Below are positions 27,960-35,481 of a DNA stretch of 64,000 nucleotides, one piece after another; position 1 is the stretch's first letter; each line of letters begins with the position of its first letter. The notes under the pieces were generated by a model. The model was not told where the DNA came from and did not search any database. It worked only from the letters and a program-made list of their open reading frames with translations. Source of the DNA: Sinorhizobium psoraleae (lineage in GTDB: Bacteria > Pseudomonadota > Alphaproteobacteria > Rhizobiales > Rhizobiaceae). The DNA lies in the NCBI RefSeq assembly GCF_013283645.1, contig NZ_JABEKV010000002.1, positions 937,798-1,001,797 of the forward strand. The letters run 5' to 3'. The position numbers and the translations under genes were made by a program.

Positions 27960-28541
27960 ATGCAGCCGCTTCAATTCACACTCGGCATCCTGCTCCTGCT
28001 CGCAACGCCGGGGCCGACAAACACGCTGCTTTGCCTTTCCGGCGCGGCGGCGGGGTTGCGCCGCTCCGCACCGCTGCTCCTTGCCGAGCTCAGCGGTTAT
28101 CTCTGCGTCATCATGCCGGTTGCCGGCTTCGCCGCGCCGCTGCTCGCTGCGCATCCGCAAATAAGCCTCGCCCTGAAACTGAGCGCTGCCGGTTGGATCC
28201 TGTTCATGGCTCACACGCTCTGGGCAGCCCGCGGGCTTCAAACGGACGACCAGGCGATCTCGTTCAGGCAGGTGTTCGTGACCACGCTGCTGAACCCGAA
28301 AGCGCTGATCGTCGCTCTGGTGATGATGCCGCAGGTGGAGCTTGGCGCGATGATGCCTCGGGTAGCCGGATTCTCGCTGCTGGTCGTTTTCGCCGGTTCG
28401 GCTTGGATGCTCGCCGGCGCCACGCTCGGGCGGCTGTCGAAGACGCCGGCGGCGGCAGGACTGCCGCGCCGAGTGGCGGCTGTCTGCCTGATGATCTTCT
28501 CGTTCGGAATGGCGAGCAGTGCGCTTGCGTCCATGGCCTGA
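27960..28541 (+). CDS. LysE/RhtB family exporter
   Basis: 193 aa with about five to six membrane helices. The N-terminal 'LLLLATPGPTNTLLCLSGAAAG' is the LysE-type 'PGP' motif, and 'FVTTLLNPKALIVALVMMPQ' is the second conserved block. Such proteins export amino acids or related metabolites. The neighbours give no clue to the substrate. Confidence 0.85.
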   Translation: MQPLQFTLGILLLLATPGPTNTLLCLSGAAAGLRRSAPLLLAELSGYLCVIMPVAGFAAPLLAAHPQISLALKLSAAGWILFMAHTLWAARGLQTDDQAISFRQVFVTTLLNPKALIVALVMMPQVELGAMMPRVAGFSLLVVFAGSAWMLAGATLGRLSKTPAAAGLPRRVAAVCLMIFSFGMASSALASMA

Positions 28542-28565
28542 TGGCGCAAGCTGCGTTTCTCAGGC

Positions 28566-29039
28566 TCAGGCTGCTTCAGCCGTCTCACCGAGTTCAGCGG
28601 CGAGAAAGCCGATCAACTGCTCCCAGCCTTCCCGGCGATATTCGACCTTGTCCAGCCCGTCGAGAAAGGCTGCCTGTTCGGTGAACACGACGCGCGTGCC
28701 CTTGCCCTCGGGCAGCAGGTCGACGGTGGCGATGGAGGCGGAAATCCGGCGATCGTCCTTCGCCATGGTGTAGGCCGAGATGATCCGTCTGTTTTCGACG
28801 ATGTCGAGATAGACTGTCTCGTTGACATAGAAGGTCTTGCCGTCCTGACTGAAACGGCCGCTTTCACGGCCGCCGACCCGGAAGTCGTGCCGGTATTCCG
28901 CCACGGGCCAATTGTCCGCCTTGACGAACCATCGGTCGTGCGCCGCAGGATCGGCAAAGGCGCGAAAGACCCGCTCGGGCGGTGCCTTGAAGACGCGTTC
29001 GATGGTGAAGCTTGCATGCTCTGCGGATGGGCTGGTCAT
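28566..29039 (-). CDS. SRPBCC (AHSA1-like) family protein
   Basis: 157 aa with 'FTIERVFKAPPERVFRAFAD', 'HDRWFVKADNWPVAEYRHDF', 'GRESGRF' and 'EGWEQLIGFLAAELGE', typical of the activator-of-Hsp90-ATPase-like branch of START-fold proteins. These bind small hydrophobic ligands and are often coded beside ArsR or HxlR regulators. It is divergent from the HxlR gene at 29328, with the strong inverted repeat 29141-29173 between them. Confidence 0.88.
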   Translation of the reverse strand: MTSPSAEHASFTIERVFKAPPERVFRAFADPAAHDRWFVKADNWPVAEYRHDFRVGGRESGRFSQDGKTFYVNETVYLDIVENRRIISAYTMAKDDRRISASIATVDLLPEGKGTRVVFTEQAAFLDGLDKVEYRREGWEQLIGFLAAELGETAEAA

Positions 29040-29140
29040 GATTTTTCTCCTCTTCGGTGGTCATACCCGGCGCTCCTCCACCGGGAAACTCTATCAGGAC
29101 TAACGTCTTTGTTCGCCGCCTGGTGACTATGCCATCCGGC

Positions 29141-29173
29141 GTGCAACTGCTCTCAATTTGAAAGCAGTTGCAC
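29141..29173. promoter_or_regulatory. Perfect 11-bp inverted repeat in the HxlR / SRPBCC divergent promoter
   Basis: Arms GTGCAACTGCT and AGCAGTTGCAC with an 11-bp spacer containing CAATTTGAAA. The right arm covers TTGCAC (29168-29173), which with GATAAT (29191-29196) at 17-bp spacing forms a plausible promoter for the HxlR gene. Autoregulation by HxlR is inferred. Confidence 0.7.
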
Positions 29174-29327
29174 TTTAACTTCACTGGTGCGATAATGCAA
29201 GCGGTTTAGCCCGATGTGGAAAGCTGCAAGCGGTTTTTGCCAGCATCCCGCATCTCAACTTGCCAGAATCGTTCGCGTTCATGATCTTGGGTCAGTCGCA
29301 AAATCATCGTGAACCATAGGGACCAGC

Positions 29328-29843
29328 ATGACAGACGACCATCGCTCGGCTTGCCCGATCAATCTCTCGCTCGAAGTCTTCGGTGACAAATGGAGCCTGC
29401 TGATCATCCGCGACATGATTTTCGGCGGTAAGCGGCATTTCCGCGAACTCTTGCGCTCGCAGGAGGGCATCTCTTCCAACATTCTCGCCGATCGGCTGAA
29501 GACGCTGGTGGAAATGGGCATGCTGACGAAGAGCGACGATCCCAGCCACAAGCAGAAGGCGATCTACAGCCTGACCGAGATGACGATCGCACTGGTGCCG
29601 ATCATGGCGCATCTCGGAGCCTGGGGCCGGCGCTATCTGCCGGTCAGCGAGGAATTGAGCATCCGCGCCCAACTGATGGAGGAAGGCGGCCCGGAACTCT
29701 GGGAGCGGTTCATGGATGAACTGCGGGTCGAACATCTCGGCGCCTCACCTTCGGCTCCGGAGGGACCTACGGTGCGACAGACGCTGCAGGCGGCCTACGA
29801 GCAGGTCGTGGCCAGGAAGGCACGGGAGCGTGAGCTCGTGTGA
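29328..29843 (+). CDS. HxlR family transcriptional regulator
   Basis: 171 aa. The winged-helix core is diagnostic: 'DHRSACPINLSLEVFGDKWS', 'LLIIRDMIFGGKRHFRELLR', 'ISSNILADRLKTLVEMGMLTK' and 'YSLTEMTIALVPIMAHLGAW'. HxlR proteins are small dimeric regulators answering to aldehydes, quinones or disulfide stress. The C-terminal extension after residue 120 is longer than in minimal members. It probably controls the divergent SRPBCC gene and itself through 29141-29173, and possibly the gene at 14408, whose promoter is similar. Confidence 0.9.
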   Translation: MTDDHRSACPINLSLEVFGDKWSLLIIRDMIFGGKRHFRELLRSQEGISSNILADRLKTLVEMGMLTKSDDPSHKQKAIYSLTEMTIALVPIMAHLGAWGRRYLPVSEELSIRAQLMEEGGPELWERFMDELRVEHLGASPSAPEGPTVRQTLQAAYEQVVARKARERELV

Positions 29844-29960
29844 CCGCGGCCGACCCGAAAAGGACTATTTTCCTTCGCATTCTTTACGGCCATTACCTGC
29901 TTCGCTAATGTAGGGGCGGCAGAAGGAATGGCGGTCCCTCGCCCTTCCGGAGTGGATCGA

Positions 29961-30623
29961 ATGCTTTCACACGACAGCATCTGGCGCGCCATCGACGCGC
30001 TGGCCGAACGTCATCGGCTGTCGCCGTCCGGCTTGGCGCGCCGTGCCGGCCTCGATCCCACTTCCTTCAACAAGTCGAAGCGCCAATCTGCCGATGGTCG
30101 GGACCGGTGGCCCTCGACGGAATCGATCTCGAAAATCCTGGAAGCGACCGGCTCATCCCTCGACCAGTTCATGGCCCTCATGCGCCCTGCAACGGAAAGC
30201 AGGGTGCCGGCGGACGAACGGGGGCAATCGGCGGCGGACATCCCGCTTATCGGTTTCGCCCAGGCTGGCGCCGGAGGTTTCTTCGACGACGGCGGCTTTC
30301 CGGTCGGCCACGGATGGGATGTTGTCGAATTTCCGACCGCGTTTGGCCGCCGCTCCGGTATCTACGCACTGGAGATCCAGGGCGACAGCATGCTGCCGCT
30401 CTATCGCGACGGCGATGTCCTGATTGTCGACCCGACCGCGCAAGTGCGGCGCGGCGATCGCGTCGTCGTCAAGACCTGCGAGGGCGAGGTGATGGCGAAG
30501 GTACTGTCTCGGCAGACGCCGCGCGGCATCGAACTCCTGTCGCTCAACCCGGACCACCCGAACCGCAATTTCGAAATGTCAGACGTGGAGTGGATCGCCC
30601 GGATCATCTGGGCCAGCCAATAG
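29961..30623 (+). CDS. XRE-type regulator with S24 (LexA-like) peptidase domain
   Basis: 220 aa from the ATG at 29961 (GGAG eight bases before). The N-terminal helix-turn-helix is 'LSPSGLARRAGLDPTSFNKS' and the C-terminal S24 domain has the self-cleavage apparatus: an Ala-Gly pair at 102-103 ('FAQAGAGGFF'), Ser143 in 'IQGDSMLPLYRDGDVL' and Lys180 in 'GEVMAKVL'. The architecture is that of phage-repressor-like stress regulators. No phage genes are nearby, so it is a chromosomal regulator; targets are unknown. The next gene starts 13 bp downstream. Confidence 0.9.
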   Translation: MLSHDSIWRAIDALAERHRLSPSGLARRAGLDPTSFNKSKRQSADGRDRWPSTESISKILEATGSSLDQFMALMRPATESRVPADERGQSAADIPLIGFAQAGAGGFFDDGGFPVGHGWDVVEFPTAFGRRSGIYALEIQGDSMLPLYRDGDVLIVDPTAQVRRGDRVVVKTCEGEVMAKVLSRQTPRGIELLSLNPDHPNRNFEMSDVEWIARIIWASQ

Positions 30624-30636
30624 GATATTCTTCCTG

Positions 30637-31443
30637 ATGCGGCAGCAGTTGTTCACCTTCGCCGGCGGGCTTGCCGCCCTCATGCTGTACGCCGGCATTC
30701 TCTGGGGCGGTGCCGCCGCGATCCGCAGCCAGGAACGCGCTATAGCGGATTTCCCCCTGGAAGCGCCGGATGTGGCAGCAGTCGAAGCCCCGGATCCGCC
30801 GGAAGATGTGCCCGCCGAAGTAAGTCCGACATTGCCCGAGCAGAAGGCCAAAAGCGGAAAGGTCGGCCGGCTCCCGGTACGGAAAATCGAGCCGCAGCTT
30901 TTCGCCTTGCCGGAGGACGGTATCGCGCAGCCGCTCGAGCGCATTGCACCGAGACCGCCGCTCTCCGAACCGAAAGAGAAGCCGGCGGCGGCCACAGTTG
31001 TCTTCCAACGCCCGGTCGCGCTTGCGGCCGGATTGATCCGGTCGGGCGACACGACCGTGCAGCTCAAGGATATCGAGCCGGAAAGCGCCGAAAAGACCTG
31101 CGAAGGCAACGGCCGAAGCTGGCCCTGCGGCATAGTCGCACGCACGGCCTTTCGCAATTACCTGAGAGCGCGCGCCCTCGTCTGCGATCAGCCCGAGGAC
31201 CGTTCCGAGGGAACCGTTACCGCGGCCTGCAAGGTCGGAACCGAAAATCCGGCGGAATGGCTGGTCAGCAATGGCTGGGCGACGCCGCTGCCTGGCACCC
31301 CCCTCGAAGCCAAGGCAGAAGCCGCCCGAAGCGCCAAGCGCGGCTTCTATGGAGATGACCCGCGCGACCTGGGCCGTGCGCCGCTCGTCATCGATGACCC
31401 GACGGCGGGCATGGTCCCCGACGACGCGGTACCGGACTTGTAA
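30637..31443 (+). CDS. Membrane-anchored or secreted protein with degenerate thermonuclease (SNase-like) domain
   Basis: 268 aa. One N-terminal hydrophobic segment ('LFTFAGGLAALMLYAGILWG') is followed by a proline-rich linker (residues 40-115). The C-terminal part keeps SNase-fold signatures ('CGIVARTAFRNYLRARALVC', 'VTAACKVGTENPAEWLVSNG', 'EAARSAKRGFYG'). The usual catalytic Asp-Arg-Glu residues are not evident where 'DIEPESAEKTCEG' stands, so nuclease activity is doubtful. It follows the S24 regulator by 13 bp and is probably co-transcribed with it. Confidence 0.75.
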   Translation: MRQQLFTFAGGLAALMLYAGILWGGAAAIRSQERAIADFPLEAPDVAAVEAPDPPEDVPAEVSPTLPEQKAKSGKVGRLPVRKIEPQLFALPEDGIAQPLERIAPRPPLSEPKEKPAAATVVFQRPVALAAGLIRSGDTTVQLKDIEPESAEKTCEGNGRSWPCGIVARTAFRNYLRARALVCDQPEDRSEGTVTAACKVGTENPAEWLVSNGWATPLPGTPLEAKAEAARSAKRGFYGDDPRDLGRAPLVIDDPTAGMVPDDAVPDL

Positions 31444-31459
31444 GCCCGGCCCGAAACTC

Positions 31460-31565
31460 CTAGATCACTTCACTGTTTCATTGAAACGGTGAAACGATCT
31501 AACTCTTTGAAACTACGCAATTCCGGACGGAAAACCGTCGCACACTTCTCCTGGAATTGCTCTAG
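31460..31565 (+). repeat. RIME1-like intergenic element, full copy
   Basis: About 106 bp with two palindromes: AGATCACTTCACTGTTTC...GAAACGGTGAAACGATCT and a second around CAATTCCGGACGG...CCTGGAATTG, ending CTCTAG. Copies lie at 43251-43339 and 17769-17839, with a half copy at 36678-36741. I recall this type as the Rhizobium-specific intergenic mosaic element RIME1. Confidence 0.75.
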
Positions 31566-31595
31566 CTGCACTCGGTCACAGGAGTCCGGAAGACA

Positions 31596-32006
31596 ATGCC
31601 GCCAAACCTCAGTCAGCACGAAGCCTTCATTTATGTCATGGTGATGATGTCGGCCGTCGACAGGAACATGGCCGACGATGAGTTCGCCGGCATCGGCAGG
31701 CTCGTCCAGTTCCTGCCCGCCTTCGACGGTTTCGACGAGCATCGACTGATCGAGATCGGCCGCGAATGCGCGAACCAGCTCTCCGCGCCGGAGGGCCTCG
31801 ACGTCATTCTCGAAATGATCCGCGAAGCCTTACCGCAGCGTTTTTATGACACGGCCTATGCGCTCGCCGTCGAGCTTGCGGCCGCCGATCAGCGCATACG
31901 CAACGAGGAAATCCGGCTGTTGCAATTGCTGCGCGACCGGCTGGGCCTCGACAAGCTGACCTGCGCCGCAATCGAACGCGGCGCCATCGCGCGCTTCCGG
32001 AAATAA
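31596..32006 (+). CDS. TerB family (tellurite resistance-like) protein
   Basis: 136 aa, all helical. 'HEAFIYVMVMMSAVDRNMAD' and 'YDTAYALAVELAAADQRIRN' are the two acidic TerB helices, with 'EEIRLLQLLRDRLGLDKLT'. Single TerB-domain proteins are common in alphaproteobacteria, usually outside tellurite operons, and are thought to bind metal at the inner membrane surface. No other ter genes are present. Confidence 0.82.
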   Translation: MPPNLSQHEAFIYVMVMMSAVDRNMADDEFAGIGRLVQFLPAFDGFDEHRLIEIGRECANQLSAPEGLDVILEMIREALPQRFYDTAYALAVELAAADQRIRNEEIRLLQLLRDRLGLDKLTCAAIERGAIARFRK

Positions 32007-32137
32007 CCGGCGACCGCGGCCATGGCAGCGTGTCTTGCGCCCTCCATTCTCGTAAGCTGAGACACAAGAATGCGGATGGAAGGCTGCCCGATGGTCGGCG
32101 CAAGTGGAGCGCAACCTCGTCGATGAGGTCCTGACAG

Positions 32138-32950
32138 ATGCTGCTTTTCGGTATTGCGGAACCCCTGTGGCGGCTGGTCGCCTTTGGCGCCGCCTTCACC
32201 CTGCTCGCGCTTTTCGAACTTTCTCATCCGCGCCTCGAGCGACCGGAACTCATGAAAGCGCTGAAGGCCCGCCGTTGGGCGACGAATCTCTCGATCCTCC
32301 TTCTTTCTTCGCTGTTGCTGCGTGTAGCCTTTCCGGCTGCGGCCACAGGTGTTGCGCTATGGGCTGACGCACGCGGATACGGAGCGCTGCCCGCACTCGG
32401 CGTTCCGCCTCTCATTGCCGGTCTCATCGCCTTCGTGGCGCTGGATTTTGCTGTCTGGCTGGAGCATGTCGCGTCGCACAAGCTGCCGATCCTTTGGCGC
32501 ATCCATCGCGTCCACCATGCCGATCCGGGCGTCGACCTGACGACGGCGCTCCGCTTCCATCCATTGGAAATTCTTCTCTCGATGGTCTGGAAGGCTGCGG
32601 TCATCATCGCGCTCGGCGCCCCCGCGTTATCCGTGCTGCTGTTCGAAATCGTCCTCAACGCCGGCGCCATGTTCAACCATGCCAATCTGCGCCTGCCCCA
32701 TCGGGCCGACAGCATATTGCGGCGCTTCATCGTCACGCCCGATATGCATCGCATCCATCACTCCGTCGAGAGAATTGAAACGGATTCGAACTACGGCTTC
32801 AACTTTTCCATCTGGGACCGGCTGTTCTCGACCTATGTCGCGCAACCTGCGAGCGGCGGCGATGCGATCGAGACCGGCCTCAAGGCGTACGGACGCGAGG
32901 AGCCGACCAAGCTCGTCTGGTCGCTCATGCTGCCGTTCCGGCGTAATTAG
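32138..32950 (+). CDS. Sterol desaturase / fatty acid hydroxylase family protein
   Basis: 270 aa with about four membrane helices and the di-iron histidine boxes in order: HxxxH in 'LEHVASHK', HxxHH in 'RIHRVHHAD' and HxxHH in 'DMHRIHHSVER'. Family members hydroxylate or desaturate lipid substrates using oxygen; the natural substrate of rhizobial versions is unknown. 'NYGFNFSIWDRLFSTYVAQP' is the typical C-terminal block. It is convergent with the binding-protein gene at 32971. Confidence 0.88.
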   Translation: MLLFGIAEPLWRLVAFGAAFTLLALFELSHPRLERPELMKALKARRWATNLSILLLSSLLLRVAFPAAATGVALWADARGYGALPALGVPPLIAGLIAFVALDFAVWLEHVASHKLPILWRIHRVHHADPGVDLTTALRFHPLEILLSMVWKAAVIIALGAPALSVLLFEIVLNAGAMFNHANLRLPHRADSILRRFIVTPDMHRIHHSVERIETDSNYGFNFSIWDRLFSTYVAQPASGGDAIETGLKAYGREEPTKLVWSLMLPFRRN

Positions 32951-32970
32951 GTTGAGACGGGCGGCTCTGC

Positions 32971-33822
32971 TCAGTAGATACCGTTCGGGAAATAGCGCAG
33001 ATAAATCTCCTCGAGCCTGCCGTTGCGCGACAGCGCCAGCAGCGCGTGATCGATCGCCTGCGTCAAGGCCGGCTCGGCCTTGCGGTTCATGATCGTCAAC
33101 CCTTCCCCCAGGAAGTGCTGCGAAAAATAGGCGCCGTCAAGCAAGGCGCAGCATCCGCCGGCAATGCTGCCCGAAACCCAGAACGAGAGTTGCATGCCAT
33201 CGGAAAAGACCGCCGCAACCCCGCCTTGCTGCAACGCGGAGAGCATTGCGTTCCGGTCAGGAAAGGTCTTGGGCTCGATTTTCGGAAAGAAGGCCTTGAG
33301 CATCGCCTCATGCGTTGTACCGGACACGACACCGACGGGCTTGCTTTCAAGCTCGGCCGCGCTTGCCACGGGCTCTTCGGCCTTCGTGTTGACCGCAAAG
33401 CGGGCCGGCAACTGCATGAAAGCCCTGGAGAAGGCGAAACGCTGGCGCAGATCCGGGCTAACCGCAATGCCCGCCGCGACAGCCTCCCCCTGACCCTGCT
33501 CAAGCGCCGGGATGAGCTCAGCGTAGGTCACGGCCTGGATCTGGCACTTGTCTTCGATCAGCAGTTCCCGGCAGATTTCGCGCGCGAGGTCAACGTGGAA
33601 ACCGGAAAGCTTGCCCGATTGGTCAATGAAGTTGAACGGCGGGAAATCGACCGTGGTCAGAAAGCGAAGCCGTGCAAGTCCGGTAAGGTCCGGCCGGGCG
33701 ATACGTTCGCGGGCGTCGAAAAGCAGCGGTAGGTCCCGTGGCTGCGCAAGCACCGGTTTGACGACGAGCAGGGCGCAAAGCGCCAATGTTACGCAAATTC
33801 GTAGACTCAGAACACGCGTCAT
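32971..33822 (-). CDS. Periplasmic substrate-binding protein (amino-acid family 3)
   Basis: 283 aa from the ATG at 33822, giving a signal peptide ('LRICVTLALCALLVVKPVLA'). The mature part is a family 3 bilobal binding protein: 'LRFLTTVDFPPFNFIDQSGK', 'LSGFHVDLAREICRELL', 'EAVAAGIAVSPDLRQRFAFS' and 'GVVSGTTHEAMLKAF'. No permease or ATPase gene is next to it, so it is an orphan ABC receptor or feeds a transporter coded elsewhere. A start at 33858 is possible but would bury the signal peptide. Confidence 0.88.
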   Translation of the reverse strand: MTRVLSLRICVTLALCALLVVKPVLAQPRDLPLLFDARERIARPDLTGLARLRFLTTVDFPPFNFIDQSGKLSGFHVDLAREICRELLIEDKCQIQAVTYAELIPALEQGQGEAVAAGIAVSPDLRQRFAFSRAFMQLPARFAVNTKAEEPVASAAELESKPVGVVSGTTHEAMLKAFFPKIEPKTFPDRNAMLSALQQGGVAAVFSDGMQLSFWVSGSIAGGCCALLDGAYFSQHFLGEGLTIMNRKAEPALTQAIDHALLALSRNGRLEEIYLRYFPNGIY

Positions 33823-33984
33823 TGCGATCCGATTCTTGGAGCCGCGGCCCGGGAACACGCGGATTCGGTTTGATTTTTCGAAAGATTATCGAGATGTTGC
33901 CCGGCTGGCTACAGGAACCTCCACGAGACGGGCACGCGCCACGAAGGCGGTTCGATCGGTATTGTCGGAAAACCACAGGAAAAG

Positions 33985-34059
33985 TGGAGCGGGTGATCGG
34001 GATCGAACCGACGACATCAAGCTTGGGAAGCTGGCGTTCTACCACTGAACTACACCCGC
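33985..34059 (-). tRNA. tRNA-Gly (CCC anticodon)
   Basis: 75 nt with encoded CCA. Acceptor GCGGGTG pairs with CACCCGC, the D arm is GTTC...GAAC, the anticodon loop TTCCCAA gives CCC, and the T arm has TTCGATC. The anticodon stem CCAGC/GCTTG has a C-T mismatch at 28:42. Confidence 0.93.
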
Positions 34060-34102
34060 GACAGAAGCGGAAATTTCATCAACGGCCGCGATCTGTCAAG
34101 CG

Positions 34103-34179
34103 CTTACAGCGCCGCGCGTCTTATCAGACGCGGATTGCCGCATGTTTTTCTTCAATCGGCCCTGTTCAACGGAACATGC
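34103..34179 (+). repeat. Partial intergenic palindromic mosaic repeat (ABC/BIME-like)
   Basis: GC-rich palindrome GCGCGTCT...AGACGCG followed directly by GCCGCATG and a degenerate second palindrome ending GGAACATGCC; the middle TGTAGCAC segment is missing. It lies just after the dCTP deaminase gene. Confidence 0.65.
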
Positions 34180-34186
34180 CGTGGGC

Positions 34187-35284
34187 TCACTCGGCGCGAA
34201 AATGCTTGGAAAGCTTCAGGCCCTGCGCCTGATAGTTCGAGCCGAGGTCTAGACCATAGAGACCTTCCGGCCGCTCCATCATGTGCTCGTAGACGAGGCG
34301 ACCGACGATCTGGCCATGCTCGAGAATGAACGGCACTTCGTGGCTGCGCACCTCGAGCACCGCCCGGCTGCCGCTGCCGCCGGCGGAAGCGTGGCCGAAG
34401 CCCGGATCGAAGAAGCCGGCATAGTGGACGCGGAATTCGCCGACGAGCGGATCGAAGGGCGTCATCTCGGCTGCGTAGAGCGGCGGCACGTGAACGGCTT
34501 CGCGAGAGACGAGAATATAGAATTCGTCCGGATCGAGGATCAGGTCGTCACGGCCTCGGCTGTAAAGCGGCTCCCAGAAGTCGAAGACCGGGTGCTCGGC
34601 CTTCTTGTCGACATCGACCACCGAGGTGTGGTGCTTGCCGCGGTAGCCGATCAGGCCGTCCGGGCCGGTGCCCTTGAGATCGATCGAGAGCGCAATGCCG
34701 CCGCCGGTGACATTGGGCCGCTCGCTGGCTACCAGCACGTCGCTTTCATGCAGCGCCTGCAACTCCTGTTCGGAGAGCATCGACTGGCCGACGCGGAAGC
34801 GGATCTGCGACAGGCGTGAACCGCGCCTGACGACGATCGGAAAGGTGCGTGGGCTGATTTCCAGATAGAGCGGGCCACTGTAGCCCGCCGGGATCTTGTC
34901 GAATTCCTGCGCCCTGTCGGTGATGACGCGGGTGAAGATATCGAGGCGGCCGGTCGAGCTCTTCGGATTGGCGGAGGCCGACATGTTCTCCGGCAGGGCG
35001 AGGCTCTCCATCAGCGGCACGATATAGACGCAGCCGGTTTCGAGCACTGCGCCCTCGCTGAGGTCGATGACATGCAGTTTCAGGCGGTCAAGCTTGTCGG
35101 CAACGAGATGGGCAGGACCGGGCATGAAGCTTGCCCTGACGCGAAATGCCCTGGCGCCGAGACGCAGGTCGAGACTCGCCGGCTGGATCTGGTCGTCATC
35201 CAGCGGTCTCTCGCTTTTCAAGCGCCTCGTGGCGAACAACGCGGCGATTGCGCGGTCGGCCAAAATTCCTGTCTCGCGAGCCAT
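34187..35284 (-). CDS. dcd: dCTP deaminase, double-domain form
   Basis: 365 aa from the ATG at 35284 (GAGG six bases upstream). dCTP deaminase makes dUTP for thymidylate synthesis. Usual bacterial Dcd is about 190 aa. Here the first half has 'DDDQIQPASLDLRLGARAF', 'SSTGRLDIFTRVI' and 'KIPAGYSGPLYLEI', and the second half repeats the fold with 'GEFRVHYAGFFDPGFGHASA', 'RAVLEVRSHEVPFILEHGQ' and 'IVGRLVYEHM'. The gene is thus a tandem fusion, as in other Rhizobiales. It is divergent from the metZ riboswitch region. Confidence 0.88.
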   Translation of the reverse strand: MARETGILADRAIAALFATRRLKSERPLDDDQIQPASLDLRLGARAFRVRASFMPGPAHLVADKLDRLKLHVIDLSEGAVLETGCVYIVPLMESLALPENMSASANPKSSTGRLDIFTRVITDRAQEFDKIPAGYSGPLYLEISPRTFPIVVRRGSRLSQIRFRVGQSMLSEQELQALHESDVLVASERPNVTGGGIALSIDLKGTGPDGLIGYRGKHHTSVVDVDKKAEHPVFDFWEPLYSRGRDDLILDPDEFYILVSREAVHVPPLYAAEMTPFDPLVGEFRVHYAGFFDPGFGHASAGGSGSRAVLEVRSHEVPFILEHGQIVGRLVYEHMMERPEGLYGLDLGSNYQAQGLKLSKHFRAE

Positions 35285-35366
35285 TCCGATCCTCACTCCA
35301 GTTGCCAGACAAAACCAAACTCCGGGAATTGACGCAAGCACGCCCACGCAGTATTGGAGCTTTATC

Positions 35367-35423
35367 CCGTGGTGATTTGGCCGGTCGGCTTGCAGCCACG
35401 TTAAACAAGTAGCTAAAAAGGCC
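35367..35423 (+). promoter_or_regulatory. SAM-II riboswitch aptamer upstream of metZ
   Basis: The conserved blocks are in order: CGTGGTGATTTG (35368-35379), GGCTTGCAGCCACG (35387-35400), TTAAACAAGT and AGCTAAAAAGG (to 35421). These are the pairing and SAM-contact elements of the SAM-II pseudoknot, an alphaproteobacterial class found before met genes. GGCCGG at its 3' edge (35420-35425) can pair with CCGGCC (35434-35439) as an antiterminator. Confidence 0.88.
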
Positions 35424-35430
35424 GGGTGTC

Positions 35431-35460
35431 AAACCGGCCCGTTTTCGCGGCCGGTTTTTT
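35431..35460 (+). terminator. Terminator arm of the metZ riboswitch expression platform
   Basis: Stem AAACCGGCC (35431-35439) with GGCCGGTTT (35449-35457), 9-nt loop, then a T run, all before the metZ start at 35482. It competes with the GGCCGG/CCGGCC pairing at 35420-35439, so the switch can act by transcription attenuation. Confidence 0.8.
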
Positions 35461-35481
35461 TGTTTTGAAAGTGATTGTCGC

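Noticed and set aside
31596-32006. Tellurite resistance locus
   Set aside because: Only a single TerB-domain gene is present; terC, terD and other ter genes are absent.
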